Assembly (NCBI GenBank): GCA_035535315.1
Contig: DATLQD010000007.1
Coordinates: 1 to 26,118 of the forward strand
DNA: 26,118 nt
Source: DASQGA01 sp035535315
Lineage (GTDB): Bacteria > Actinomycetota > Thermoleophilia > Gaiellales > Gaiellaceae
Direction of reading: 5' to 3'
Shown here: positions 13,183 through 19,665 of the stretch, in pieces
Layout: each line of letters begins with the position of its first letter
Position numbering within the stretch: position 1 is the first letter of the stretch
Translations under genes and position numbers: made by a program
The notes under the pieces: generated by a model
Told to the model about the DNA's origin: nothing
The model's input: only the letters and a program-made list of their open reading frames with translations
Databases searched by the model: none

Positions 13183-14372
13183 TCGCGATCCCGATTCCTC
13201 CGGAACCGGCTCTCCTTCGCCCGGCGCCCCCCGCCCTTGTCGCGCCGGCGCCGAGACAAGTCTCCTTCGGGCTCGTGGAGGGACGCGTCAACGCCGGCAC
13301 CGTTCGAATCGCTGTGTTCGTCGACGGTGCCGACGTGGCTAACCGATCAACACCGCGAGGCCGATTCCGCCTCCGCGTCACCCTCCCCACGCACGACGTA
13401 ACCGTGAAGGTGGCGGCGTACGGTCCCGGCGGAAAGTCTGCCGCGACCACGGTTAGTCCCGTCTTCGGGCTTCCACGGGCGGCCCTTCCGACGGCGACCG
13501 TGGGGCGCCTCGACCCGGTGCTCCAGCGCCGTCTGAGAACACGCAGTAGCGCCTTTCCGGGAATCACCGCGTTCTACGTTCAAAACCTCCGAACCGGCGC
13601 GGGCGCAGCCTGGAACGCGCGCGCACGGTTCCCGGCCGCCTCGACGGTAAAGCTCGGGATCGCGATCGAGGTCATGCGGACGCTGTCCGGCCTACCCGCC
13701 CAAGGTACCGAGGTCGACCGCCTGCTTCGCTCGATGCTCCAGTTTTCTAGCAATCAGGCGGCGAACGAGCTCCTGGTCTGGCTGAGCGGCTCGACGGGCG
13801 CCGGCGCGGCCCGCGTCAACGCGACCTTGCGTCGAGCCGGTATCACCGACACAGAGCTTTACGGCGGCTACATCGTCGGGACGGGGCTCGCGGCAGGCAG
13901 GCCGATCCCAGTCGGCGTCGTCGAGTCACCCTCACTCGGCATCGGGAAGTACACGACCGCGTGGGATATGGCCCGGATGTTCAAGTACCTCCATCTGGCG
14001 ACGGCCGGTCGCGGACCACTGGTCGGCCGCCTGCGCGGGTTCACGCTGGCGGATGCGCGGCGCCTTCTCTACATCCTCGCCCACTCACAGGACCATGGAA
14101 AGCTGGATCGCTTCGTCAACCGCTCGGGAGTCGCCGTCCCGCACAAGGCCGGCTGGATCTTGACGGCGCGCCATGACACGGGCCTCGTCTACTCGAGCGA
14201 CGGCGTGTTCGTGGCGGCGGTCATGACGTGGAACGGGTCGGGCATCAGCATGTCGGCCGACGAGCTGGCTGGACGAATCGCGAAAGTCGCGCTCGACCGC
14301 TTCACTGCCGCCGCCGCTGCCGCCGCCACGCCCACCTCCACCCGCGCGACCTTCCTCTCGCGCCGCCTCTAG
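13179..14372 (+). CDS. Serine hydrolase of the class A beta-lactamase/PBP fold with N-terminal Ig-like region
   Basis: This 397-aa protein has a proline-rich N-terminus (1-26), then a beta-sandwich-like stretch (about 28-95, EGRVNAGTVRIAVFVDG, RFRLRVTLP, VTVKVAAYGPGG). The hydrolase domain starts near 108. The catalytic triad motifs are visible: S155-T-V-K158 (SxxK), S190-S-N192 (SxN) and K323-A-G325 (KxG in place of KTG). This fits class A beta-lactamase-like serine hydrolases, many of which act on peptidoglycan peptides. No obvious signal peptide is present at this start, which is odd for such an enzyme. The tail is Ala/Thr-rich. The ATG overlaps the membrane-protein stop (ATGA), so the two are coupled. 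Confidence 0.88.
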   Translation: MIAIPIPPEPALLRPAPPALVAPAPRQVSFGLVEGRVNAGTVRIAVFVDGADVANRSTPRGRFRLRVTLPTHDVTVKVAAYGPGGKSAATTVSPVFGLPRAALPTATVGRLDPVLQRRLRTRSSAFPGITAFYVQNLRTGAGAAWNARARFPAASTVKLGIAIEVMRTLSGLPAQGTEVDRLLRSMLQFSSNQAANELLVWLSGSTGAGAARVNATLRRAGITDTELYGGYIVGTGLAAGRPIPVGVVESPSLGIGKYTTAWDMARMFKYLHLATAGRGPLVGRLRGFTLADARRLLYILAHSQDHGKLDRFVNRSGVAVPHKAGWILTARHDTGLVYSSDGVFVAAVMTWNGSGISMSADELAGRIAKVALDRFTAAAAAAATPTSTRATFLSRRL

Positions 14373-14381
14373 ACTCGGAAG

Positions 14382-14401
14382 AGGCCTACTAGGCCTACGA
14401 T
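14382..14401 (+). promoter_or_regulatory. 15-bp palindrome and -10 box ahead of the coiled-coil gene
   Basis: AGGCCTA-C-TAGGCCT (14382-14396) is a perfect 7-1-7 inverted repeat. It merges into TACGAT (14396-14401), a TANNNT box that ends 6 nt before the ATG at 14408. No Shine-Dalgarno sequence is present. The arrangement suggests a leaderless promoter whose spacer is covered by a regulator-binding palindrome. A small stem GCCTCT/AGAGGC (14365-14385) overlaps the stop of the preceding gene. Confidence 0.45.
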
Positions 14402-14407
14402 TGGGCC

Positions 14408-15739
14408 ATGGCAGGAGCCTTCGAGATCGCGTTCGCGGCCGGGCTTGCCCTCGTCGGAGTCTCCTTCGGCGCGGTCGTCCTCGACCGCGTCTCGGAGAAG
14501 TTCCTCATCACGGCGACGGTCATCCTCACGCTCGGATCCCTTGCCGCCTGGGTTGCTTTAGGGATCAATCTCTCCGAGGACTTCGTCGAGACGCCTCCCC
14601 TCCTCCTCGCCGCAGGGGGTCTGCTCGCGTCGGCGGTCGCGGAAGCCGGGCTTCTGCTGTTCGTCCGTGCCCTCCGGCGTTTGCGGGATCTCGACCGGAC
14701 GAGCGAGCTCAGCCAGGAGCGCCTTCGGGCGTTCCTCGAGCAGGAAGCCGAGGCGCGGACATCGGAGCAGGGACTTGTGCTCGCCCGCGAACGCTCGACC
14801 GCGAACCAGCTCCTCGGCGAGCAGGAACGCAAGCTCGCCCAGGAGCGTCGCGACCTTGTCGTGCGCCAGGCTGAGCAGGCGCGTGTCGAGCTGACCGAGG
14901 CGGTCGCTCAGGTGCAGGAGCGCCTGGAACGGAGGCTCGCTGCCTGGGCGGCCGACCTCGACCGTGGGCAGCGGGCGCTCGAGACTCGTCTGACGGAGCT
15001 CGGCCAGCGGCAGGCCGAAGCCGCGGCGTCGCACGAGGCCCGCCTGACGTCCGATGCCGAGCAGCTGGGCGCGGCGGCCGACGAGCAGCGCGCGCTCCTC
15101 TCCCGCCTTCGTGAGGACCTGAAGCAGGGCGCCAGGGAGGTGCTCGATGAGGGACGCGAGGAGCTCGAGGAGCACTCGGCCGAGCGCAGGCGGGCGCTCC
15201 AGGAGCTCGCGCAGCAGGTCCGTGACCGCGAGCGCGAGCTCCGGGAACTCGTCGACCGGGAGGTCGCGGAGGCGCAGACGAGGCTCAAGAACGACTACGC
15301 CGACGCCACCCGGCGCCAGCTCGAAAATCTCGAACGCTCGCTCGAGCGGTCGGCGAACCGGCTCGCCGAGGACGCAGAGAGGCGCTTCGACGTCCAGATC
15401 AAACAGTCGAGGGAGAAGTCGGCCGAACGTCTCTCGCACGAGCTCGACCGAGCCATCGAGGAGTTCACGCGCCAGGCCGAGAAAGAGATCGCCGACCGAA
15501 TCGCACTGGCCGCGCAATCGACCGCGGAGCGGCTCCAGAAGCGCACTGAGGACACCGCCCGCGCGGCGGAGTCGCAATACGAGGTGGCCGCCGAACGCCT
15601 TCGCCTCATCTCCGACCGCCTCGACGAGGCCCTCGGAGATGCGGAGCAGCGGATCCACGAGTTCGAGACGACGATCGAGTCCGAGGTGAGCACGAAGCTC
15701 GAGGAGCTCGCGCGGGCAATCCGGGCAACACAGAACTAA
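14408..15739 (+). CDS. Membrane-anchored long coiled-coil protein, 443 aa
   Basis: Three hydrophobic segments occupy about residues 5-27, 32-53 and 64-87. They are followed by about 350 residues of almost unbroken charged heptad-type sequence, rich in Glu, Arg, Ala, Leu and Gln and poor in Pro and Gly, ending LEELARAIRATQN. The picture is a short membrane anchor with a long cytoplasmic coiled-coil rod. Such shape is seen in envelope-spanning, cell-division or RmuC-like proteins, but none of their domains is recognised, and no nuclease motif is visible. The ATG at 14408 fits a leaderless promoter (TACGAT 6 nt upstream). It is followed by a 67-aa gene and xseA, but with gaps that do not prove an operon. 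Confidence 0.85.
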   Translation: MAGAFEIAFAAGLALVGVSFGAVVLDRVSEKFLITATVILTLGSLAAWVALGINLSEDFVETPPLLLAAGGLLASAVAEAGLLLFVRALRRLRDLDRTSELSQERLRAFLEQEAEARTSEQGLVLARERSTANQLLGEQERKLAQERRDLVVRQAEQARVELTEAVAQVQERLERRLAAWAADLDRGQRALETRLTELGQRQAEAAASHEARLTSDAEQLGAAADEQRALLSRLREDLKQGAREVLDEGREELEEHSAERRRALQELAQQVRDRERELRELVDREVAEAQTRLKNDYADATRRQLENLERSLERSANRLAEDAERRFDVQIKQSREKSAERLSHELDRAIEEFTRQAEKEIADRIALAAQSTAERLQKRTEDTARAAESQYEVAAERLRLISDRLDEALGDAEQRIHEFETTIESEVSTKLEELARAIRATQN

Positions 15740-15788
15740 CGTGCTCGGCCGGCAGGGATCGTGAGCGCGAGACCGAAACAGCGCCAAC

Positions 15789-15992
15789 ATGGACGAGCTG
15801 ACGACCATCGAGCCGGGAATCGACGAGCGCGCCAAAGTCGAGAGCTGGCGCCTGCACGTCCTGATCGAGGCGGGCTATCCGCTGCCGTACGCAGAGCGCA
15901 TCGCGCAGTCCCATGCCGATCTCCACGAAGCCGTGTCACTCATCCGGCACAGCGGCTGCACACCCGAGGTCGCGGCCCAGATTCTCCTCTAA
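15789..15992 (+). CDS. Small conserved-looking protein, 67 aa
   Basis: The sequence runs MDELTTIEPGIDERAKVESW, then RLHVLIEAGYPLPYAERIAQ, and ends with a helix containing HADLHEAVSLIRHSGCTPEVAAQILL. The predicted fold is three or four short helices, soluble, with a single Cys. EAGYP-x3-AERIA followed by DLHEAV-x2-I is a pattern I associate with small actinobacterial hypothetical proteins, without known function. The ATG start has only a weak purine-rich upstream region. The shape would suit a small DNA-binding or adaptor protein, but nothing proves this. Confidence 0.72.
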   Translation: MDELTTIEPGIDERAKVESWRLHVLIEAGYPLPYAERIAQSHADLHEAVSLIRHSGCTPEVAAQILL

Positions 15993-16044
15993 CGAGTCGC
16001 CGACAGGCCCCTTAGCGCCGTCGCGCGCCGAACCGGCGGCCGTG

Positions 16045-16050
16045 TACGGT
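16045..16050 (+). promoter_or_regulatory. -10 box of a predicted leaderless xseA promoter
   Basis: TACGGT ends 7 nt before the GTG of xseA, and no Shine-Dalgarno sequence lies between. This is the same box-to-start spacing as at 4568, 14396, 18767 and 22099. Confidence 0.4.
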
Positions 16051-16057
16051 CAGGGCC

Positions 16058-17212
16058 GTGAAGCTCGAGCCGCTCGTGTACGGCGACCGCAAGGTCTACA
16101 CGGTCTCCAACTTCAACCGGGGCGTCGCGATGTGGCTCCGCCGCCTGCCCACCCTCTGGGTCGAGGGCGAAGTGACAGAGCTGCGCCGCCAGGACGGATG
16201 GCAGAGCGTCTTCTTCACGCTCAAGGACCCTTCCGACGGCGCGTGTCTTTCCGTGACCATGCCCCGGGCCGGGTTCGACGGTCTCCGCCTCGCCCTCACG
16301 GACGGTGACCGTGTCCACGTCTACGGGCGGCCCGACTTCTACGCGGCCCGCGGCGTCTTCCAACTGCGCGCGCTCTCGATCGAGCCGGTGGGCCTCGGCG
16401 ACGTCCTAGCGCGGATCGAGAGGCTGAAGCGCACGCTGGCCGCCGAGGGCCTCTTCGAACCCGGGCGGAAACGCCCGCTGCCGCCCTTCCCCCGGTGGAT
16501 CGGGCTGCTGACCGGCAACGAGGCCGCAGCCAAGCGCGACTTCGTCACCGCGGTGACGGCGCGGTTTCCGGCTGTGAACGTGCTCGTGGCCGAGACGTAC
16601 GTCCAGGGACCGCAGGCGCCCGCCCGGATCGTTGCGACCCTCGCCGAGCTGGCCGGCCAGCCCGGCGTCGACGTGATCGTGGTCACACGCGGCGGAGGGA
16701 GCTTCGAGGACCTGCTTCCGTGGAGCGACGAGCGGGTCGTGCGGGCACTCGCCGCCTGCCGCGTCCCGGTGGTGAGCGCGGTCGGCCACGAGCAGGACAC
16801 GCCGCTCTGCGACCTTGCGTCGGACGTCCGCGCCTCCACCCCGACGGCCGCGGCCCGGCTGGTCGTTCAGGACCGGAGCGAGCTCCGCGGGCAGCTCGAC
16901 GCCCTCAGGGCAGCGCTCGAGCGCGATACCAGGCGCGGCCTCGCACGCTCCCGCGAGCGAGTGGGAGCCGACGCGGTCAGGCTCGCGCGTGCGCCGGGTG
17001 TCTTCCTCGAGCGGAAGCGGAGCGCCCTCGACGCCGTCGCCGGACGTTTGCGAGCGCTCTCACCAGACGCGACGCTAGGGCGCGGCTACGCAATTGTGCG
17101 AAGCAGCGGCAACGTCGTTCGGTCCGCATCGGCACTGGATAGCGGTGAGCTGGTCGACGTCCGTGTGTCCAAAGGCCGATTCTCGGCCCGGGTCGAGGAG
17201 GTCGAAACATGA
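16058..17212 (+). CDS. xseA: Exodeoxyribonuclease VII large subunit
   Basis: This 384-aa catalytic subunit of exonuclease VII degrades single-stranded DNA in both directions to acid-soluble oligonucleotides and takes part in repair. The N-terminal OB fold is seen as YTVSNFNRGVAMWLRRLPTL, WVEGEV and VFFTLKD (about 12-65). The catalytic domain holds GLLTGNEAAAKRDF, DVIVVTRGGGSFEDLLPWSD and VVSAVGHEQDTPLCDLASDV, then RASTPTAAA. The C-terminus ends with GRGYAIVRSSGNVV and a KGRFSARVEE strand. It is about 70 residues shorter than E. coli XseA; the saving is in the coiled-coil region between the catalytic core and the C-terminus. The stop overlaps an ATG (ATGA, 17209-17212), leading into the micro-ORFs before xseB. 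Confidence 0.95.
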   Translation: MKLEPLVYGDRKVYTVSNFNRGVAMWLRRLPTLWVEGEVTELRRQDGWQSVFFTLKDPSDGACLSVTMPRAGFDGLRLALTDGDRVHVYGRPDFYAARGVFQLRALSIEPVGLGDVLARIERLKRTLAAEGLFEPGRKRPLPPFPRWIGLLTGNEAAAKRDFVTAVTARFPAVNVLVAETYVQGPQAPARIVATLAELAGQPGVDVIVVTRGGGSFEDLLPWSDERVVRALAACRVPVVSAVGHEQDTPLCDLASDVRASTPTAAARLVVQDRSELRGQLDALRAALERDTRRGLARSRERVGADAVRLARAPGVFLERKRSALDAVAGRLRALSPDATLGRGYAIVRSSGNVVRSASALDSGELVDVRVSKGRFSARVEEVET

Positions 17213-17289
17213 GGCGACCTGGGTCAACCCCGACTCTTCGCAAGTTCCGCGGGCGCCGCTGGATGGACCGGAAGGAACACTATGGGTAA
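17209..17289 (+). CDS. Possible micro-ORF of 26 aa between xseA and xseB
   Basis: The ATG overlaps the xseA stop (ATGA). The 26 codons give a very basic peptide (MRRPGSTPTLRKFRGRRWMD, then RKEHYG) ending in TAA at 17287-17289. The stop region overlaps the ATG of the next small frame (17282). It may serve only to carry terminating ribosomes from xseA towards xseB. There is no homology evidence, and it could be chance. Confidence 0.25.
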   Translation: MRRPGSTPTLRKFRGRRWMDRKEHYG

Positions 17290-17386
17290 TACGGGCCCGG
17301 AGAGCCCCGTGCGGCCAGCGGTGGCAGGCGGGGGCGGAGCCGGGCTCTTCCCGGCGGGAGCCGCCGCCGGCGAGGGGCGCGCGTGA
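17282..17386 (+). CDS. Possible small ORF of 34 aa translationally coupled to xseB
   Basis: The ATG at 17282 has a good ribosome-binding site (GGAAGGAA, about 5 nt upstream). The frame has strong G/C bias at third codon positions, like real genes here. The product is Gly/Ala/Pro-rich (MGNTGPESPVRPAVAGGGGA, then GLFPAGAAAGEGRA) and probably disordered. Its TGA overlaps the GTG of xseB by 4 bp. It could be a genuine small protein or a translational lead-in that sets XseB dosage. Confidence 0.4.
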   Translation: MGNTGPESPVRPAVAGGGGAGLFPAGAAAGEGRA

Positions 17387-17646
17387 GTCCGGAGCCGTCG
17401 TTCGAGGAGGCGAGGCAAGAGCTCGGACGGATCGTCGCGCAGCTTGAGCGCGGCCAGGCAAGCCTGGAGGATTCCGTCGCGCTCTGGGAACGGGGCGAGG
17501 AGCTCTACCGGGTCTGCGTCGCGAAGCTTGATGCCGCGCAAGGGAAGATCGAGGAGCTCGGGCAACGCGCAGGCCAGGTCCGCCCACCGGGGGACACGTC
17601 AGACGCCGCCAAGCGCCCGGACAGCGGTTCTCCGTCTGACGACTGA
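17383..17646 (+). CDS. xseB: Exodeoxyribonuclease VII small subunit
   Basis: This 87-aa protein has the family core SFEEARQELGRIVAQLERGQ, then ASLEDSVALWERGEELYRVC and an L-x-x-AQGKIEEL end (residues about 5-62): two antiparallel helices that wrap the XseA coiled coil in a several-to-one ratio. The C-terminal 25 residues are Pro/Ser-rich and probably disordered. The GTG at 17383 overlaps the stop of the 34-aa frame, and the first conserved residue comes only a few codons later, which supports this start. The last 48 bp (17599-17646) overlap the convergent DNA methyltransferase gene. Confidence 0.93.
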   Translation: MSPEPSFEEARQELGRIVAQLERGQASLEDSVALWERGEELYRVCVAKLDAAQGKIEELGQRAGQVRPPGDTSDAAKRPDSGSPSDD

Positions 17647-18750
17647 AGGGCGCGCCACCAGAATCTCCTCGAAGTATTCGCCGTTTCGACGTCCCGTTCG
17701 ACGGTTCACGTGCCGGACGACGCGATCCTCGAGCTGAAGGCCGGCATCGCTCAGGATGCTCTCGTAGAGCCCGCGGCGGTCGTTCACGACAATGACGATG
17801 CGGCCTCCCGGGCGGAGGGCCTTGGCGGCCCGGTCGAGCACTGCCGAAACGCCCTCGCAATACCCAGGCACCCCCCGGCCGATCTCAGCCTCGTCCTTGC
17901 GCTCGAGCCCGAGCAGCTCGAAGGCGTACACATGCTGCTCGTGATAGTCGATCAGCCCGGGATAAGGAGGGGACGTCAGTACGAGGTCGACCTGCTCGGG
18001 TGGGTCGAGCACCCGCGCATCGCCGTGGAGCATCAGCGCCGACGTCTCAGCCCGAAGCTCTGCATAGTCGTGGACGCGCTGCGCGGCGTCGCGGACGTAC
18101 CGGCGGAGGAACTTCGCCGCCTCGCCGACGGGACGGCACGTCTTCCGGTGCTTGTGGCAGAAGTACTCGGCCGTGACGGGCTTCCGGGGGAAATCGAGAT
18201 CGTCGTGTCGCGTGCGCCGAGCGGAGCGCGCCGCCCGCGAAAGGACGACGCTCCAGAGGCCTGGATAGGTCGTACAGGCCACGCGCGCGCGAAAGGCGAG
18301 CAGCTCGCCGACCGCGCGAGGCGCAAACCATCGGTTCAGGTACGGAGAGGCGTTCCTCGGCACGGGTTCGCCCTCCGCCTGCCCGAGGTGAACGACGTCC
18401 GCGAGCAGAGCCTCCGGGTCGTACACCGCAGTCTTCGCTTCGGAAAGCATGCAGTTGAAGGCAGAGACGTCACAGCCTGCAGCCCTCATGCCGAGCCCGT
18501 TCGCCTCGACGAGCGTCGTCCCCGAGCCGGCAAACGGATCCCAGACGAGGTCGCCGGGCGAGCCGTAGCGCCGCAGGAAGACTTCCGCGAGCTGCGGCAC
18601 GAACTTCCCGAGGTACGGATGCAGCCGGTGCACGTGCTTCGTCCGCTCGCGCTCGGGCAGGTCGGCTTCCGACCAGGAGAGCTCGAGATCGATCTCGCCG
18701 TAGAGAGCGGCCTGCGTGCGCACGGCTAACGAGTTCGCCGCCGCTGTCAC
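17599..18750 (-). CDS. DNA methyltransferase, N4-cytosine/N6-adenine type (TSPPY), orphan
   Basis: This is a 383-aa SAM-dependent DNA methylase. HRLHPYLGKFVPQLAEVFL (41-59) is a common lead-in in this group. Motif I is WDPFAGSGTTLVEANGLG (70-87). The catalytic motif IV is TSPPYPGLIDYHEQH (259-273), the TSPPY form typical of N4-cytosine methylases. The order motif I, long insert, motif IV puts the presumed target-recognition part at about 110-240. That insert contains C198-H-K-H201-R-K-T-C205, a possible metal-binding cluster. No restriction endonuclease gene is next to it, so it may be a solitary, regulatory methylase. The start is GTG at 18750 with AAAGGT upstream. An RNA methylase role is less likely but not excluded. 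Confidence 0.86.
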   Translation of the reverse strand: MTAAANSLAVRTQAALYGEIDLELSWSEADLPERERTKHVHRLHPYLGKFVPQLAEVFLRRYGSPGDLVWDPFAGSGTTLVEANGLGMRAAGCDVSAFNCMLSEAKTAVYDPEALLADVVHLGQAEGEPVPRNASPYLNRWFAPRAVGELLAFRARVACTTYPGLWSVVLSRAARSARRTRHDDLDFPRKPVTAEYFCHKHRKTCRPVGEAAKFLRRYVRDAAQRVHDYAELRAETSALMLHGDARVLDPPEQVDLVLTSPPYPGLIDYHEQHVYAFELLGLERKDEAEIGRGVPGYCEGVSAVLDRAAKALRPGGRIVIVVNDRRGLYESILSDAGLQLEDRVVRHVNRRTGRRNGEYFEEILVARPSVVRRRTAVRALGGV

Positions 18751-18766
18751 AGGACCTTTCGCCCGT

Positions 18767-18772
18767 TATGAT
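18767..18772 (+). promoter_or_regulatory. -10 box of a predicted leaderless promoter for the cyclic-nucleotide-binding gene
   Basis: TATGAT, one base from the consensus TATAAT, ends 8 nt before the ATG at 18781. There is no Shine-Dalgarno sequence. The 30-bp gap also holds the upstream region of the divergent methyltransferase gene, so the two genes share a control region. Confidence 0.5.
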
Positions 18773-18780
18773 CTCCGGCC

Positions 18781-19191
18781 ATGGCGACGCAGCCCGCCGA
18801 TGCGCTGAAGAAGGTGCCGCTTCTCGCCGGTCTCAGTGACCGGGAGCTCCAGCGCCTGGCCGGCCAGCTCCACGAGCGAAAGTTCCCCGCAGGCTCCACG
18901 GTCGTAAGCGAGGGCGCGACCGGGACCGGTTTCTTCGTGATCACAGAGGGCGAAGCCGAGGTCGAGATCGGCGGCCAGGTGCGCGGCAAGCTCGGGCCCG
19001 GCGACTACTTCGGCGAGATGGCGCTGATCGACGAAGGCATCCGATCCGCGACCATCACGGCCGTGACGGATCTGACCTGCTACGGCATGACTCCGTGGGA
19101 GTTCAAGCCGTTCGTCGACGAGCATCCGGAAGTCGCCTGGACGCTGCTCCAGAACATGACACGCCGGCTCCGAGAGGCCCAGTCCGACTGA
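18781..19191 (+). CDS. Stand-alone cyclic-nucleotide-binding domain protein
   Basis: This 136-aa protein is a single cNMP-binding (CRP/PKA-R type) beta-roll domain. It opens with LKKVPLLAGLSDRELQRLAG, then FPAGSTVVSEGATGTGFFVITEGEAEVEI. The phosphate-binding cassette is GDYFGEMALIDEGIRSATITA (78-98), with the conserved Glu84 and Arg93 that bind the ribose and cyclic phosphate. The C-terminal helix ends at about 133 and there is no helix-turn-helix or kinase. It should sense cAMP or cGMP, or may have lost a partner domain; the effector is unknown. It is followed by an 83-nt gap and the DUF6458 gene. Confidence 0.88.
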   Translation: MATQPADALKKVPLLAGLSDRELQRLAGQLHERKFPAGSTVVSEGATGTGFFVITEGEAEVEIGGQVRGKLGPGDYFGEMALIDEGIRSATITAVTDLTCYGMTPWEFKPFVDEHPEVAWTLLQNMTRRLREAQSD

Positions 19192-19274
19192 GCTCGCCCG
19201 CCCCAGCCCGCGCCCCGGGCTTGGGACCTACGCCCCATGGGTAAGGAGGTCGAAGACCCTACCGAGGAGTAGAA

Positions 19275-19505
19275 ATGGGCATTGGTGTAAGCATTCTTCT
19301 TATCGCAGTCGGCGCGATACTTGCCTTTGCGGTGAACGTCACGACCACCGGGATCGATCTCGACACCGTCGGTGTGATTCTCATGATCGTCGGCGTACTG
19401 GGCCTCGTGCTCTCGCTCGTGTTCTGGTCGAGCTGGGGCGGATTTGGCGGCTATCGCCGCGACACGGTCGTTCGAGATCCGTACGACCGCCCGCCGCCGT
19501 ACTAG
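19275..19505 (+). CDS. DUF6458-type small membrane protein
   Basis: This 76-aa protein has two TM helices: MGIGVSILLIAVGAILAFAV (1-20) and VGVILMIVGVLGLVLSLVFW (about 33-52). Between them lies a short extracytoplasmic loop (TTTGIDLDT), and the tail is polar (RRDTVVRDPYDRPPPY). The layout and wording match the actinobacterial DUF6458 family, of unknown function. A GAGGAG Shine-Dalgarno sequence sits about 7 nt before the ATG, in contrast to the leaderless starts nearby, which suggests high expression. It is followed at once by a set of strong hairpins. Confidence 0.88.
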   Translation: MGIGVSILLIAVGAILAFAVNVTTTGIDLDTVGVILMIVGVLGLVLSLVFWSSWGGFGGYRRDTVVRDPYDRPPPY

Positions 19506-19527
19506 GCCGGCGACCAGCTTCGATTCG

Positions 19528-19553
19528 AGAGGGCGGCCGGAAGGCCGCCCTCT
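19528..19553 (+). terminator. Hairpin 1 after the DUF6458 gene
   Basis: AGAGGGCGGCC (19528-19538) pairs perfectly with GGCCGCCCTCT (19543-19553) around a GGAA tetraloop. It starts 22 nt after the DUF6458 stop. No clear T-run follows, so it may act as a 3' stabiliser or a Rho-independent terminator of the non-canonical kind. Confidence 0.65.
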
Positions 19554-19565
19554 TCGTGCCCAGAG

Positions 19566-19608
19566 AAGGGCCCTGAAACCAGAAAGCGACGGGCCCTTGC
19601 CCGTCGCT
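19566..19608. terminator. Hairpin 2, with a competing alternative stem
   Basis: AGCGACGGGC (19585-19594) pairs perfectly with GCCCGTCGCT (19599-19608) around CCTT. The segment AAGGGCCC (19566-19573) can instead pair with GGGCCCTT (19591-19598), which would use up part of the first stem and its loop. On the minus strand the stem is followed by TTTCTGGTTTC, so it could also end transcripts from the right. Confidence 0.55.
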
Positions 19609-19621
19609 GTTTGAGATGTTC

Positions 19622-19657
19622 CCAGCCGCGCACCTTGCGGCGCGCGGCTGGTTTATT
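19622..19657 (+). terminator. Hairpin 3 with T-rich tail
   Basis: CCAGCCGCGC (19622-19631) pairs perfectly with GCGCGGCTGG (19642-19651), followed directly by TTTATT. This is the most convincing Rho-independent terminator in the window for plus-strand transcription, lying just before the 3' end of the 22-aa minus-strand gene. Confidence 0.68.
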
Positions 19658-19665
19658 CGGTGCTT

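Noticed and set aside
13341..13352. CCGATCAACA inside the serine hydrolase gene as a further repeat copy
   Set aside because: Only the short core matches; the TAGATGG end is missing and the site is inside a coding region.
14558..15835. A 425-codon minus-strand frame opposite the coiled-coil gene
   Set aside because: The Leu/Glu/Arg-rich appearance is the complement of coiled-coil codons (CTC/GAG); no start context or domain supports it.
19237..19272. An 11-codon frame (MGKEVEDPTEE) just before the DUF6458 gene
   Set aside because: It could be a leader peptide, but it is too short to support and overlaps the Shine-Dalgarno region of the real gene; chance is a sufficient explanation.
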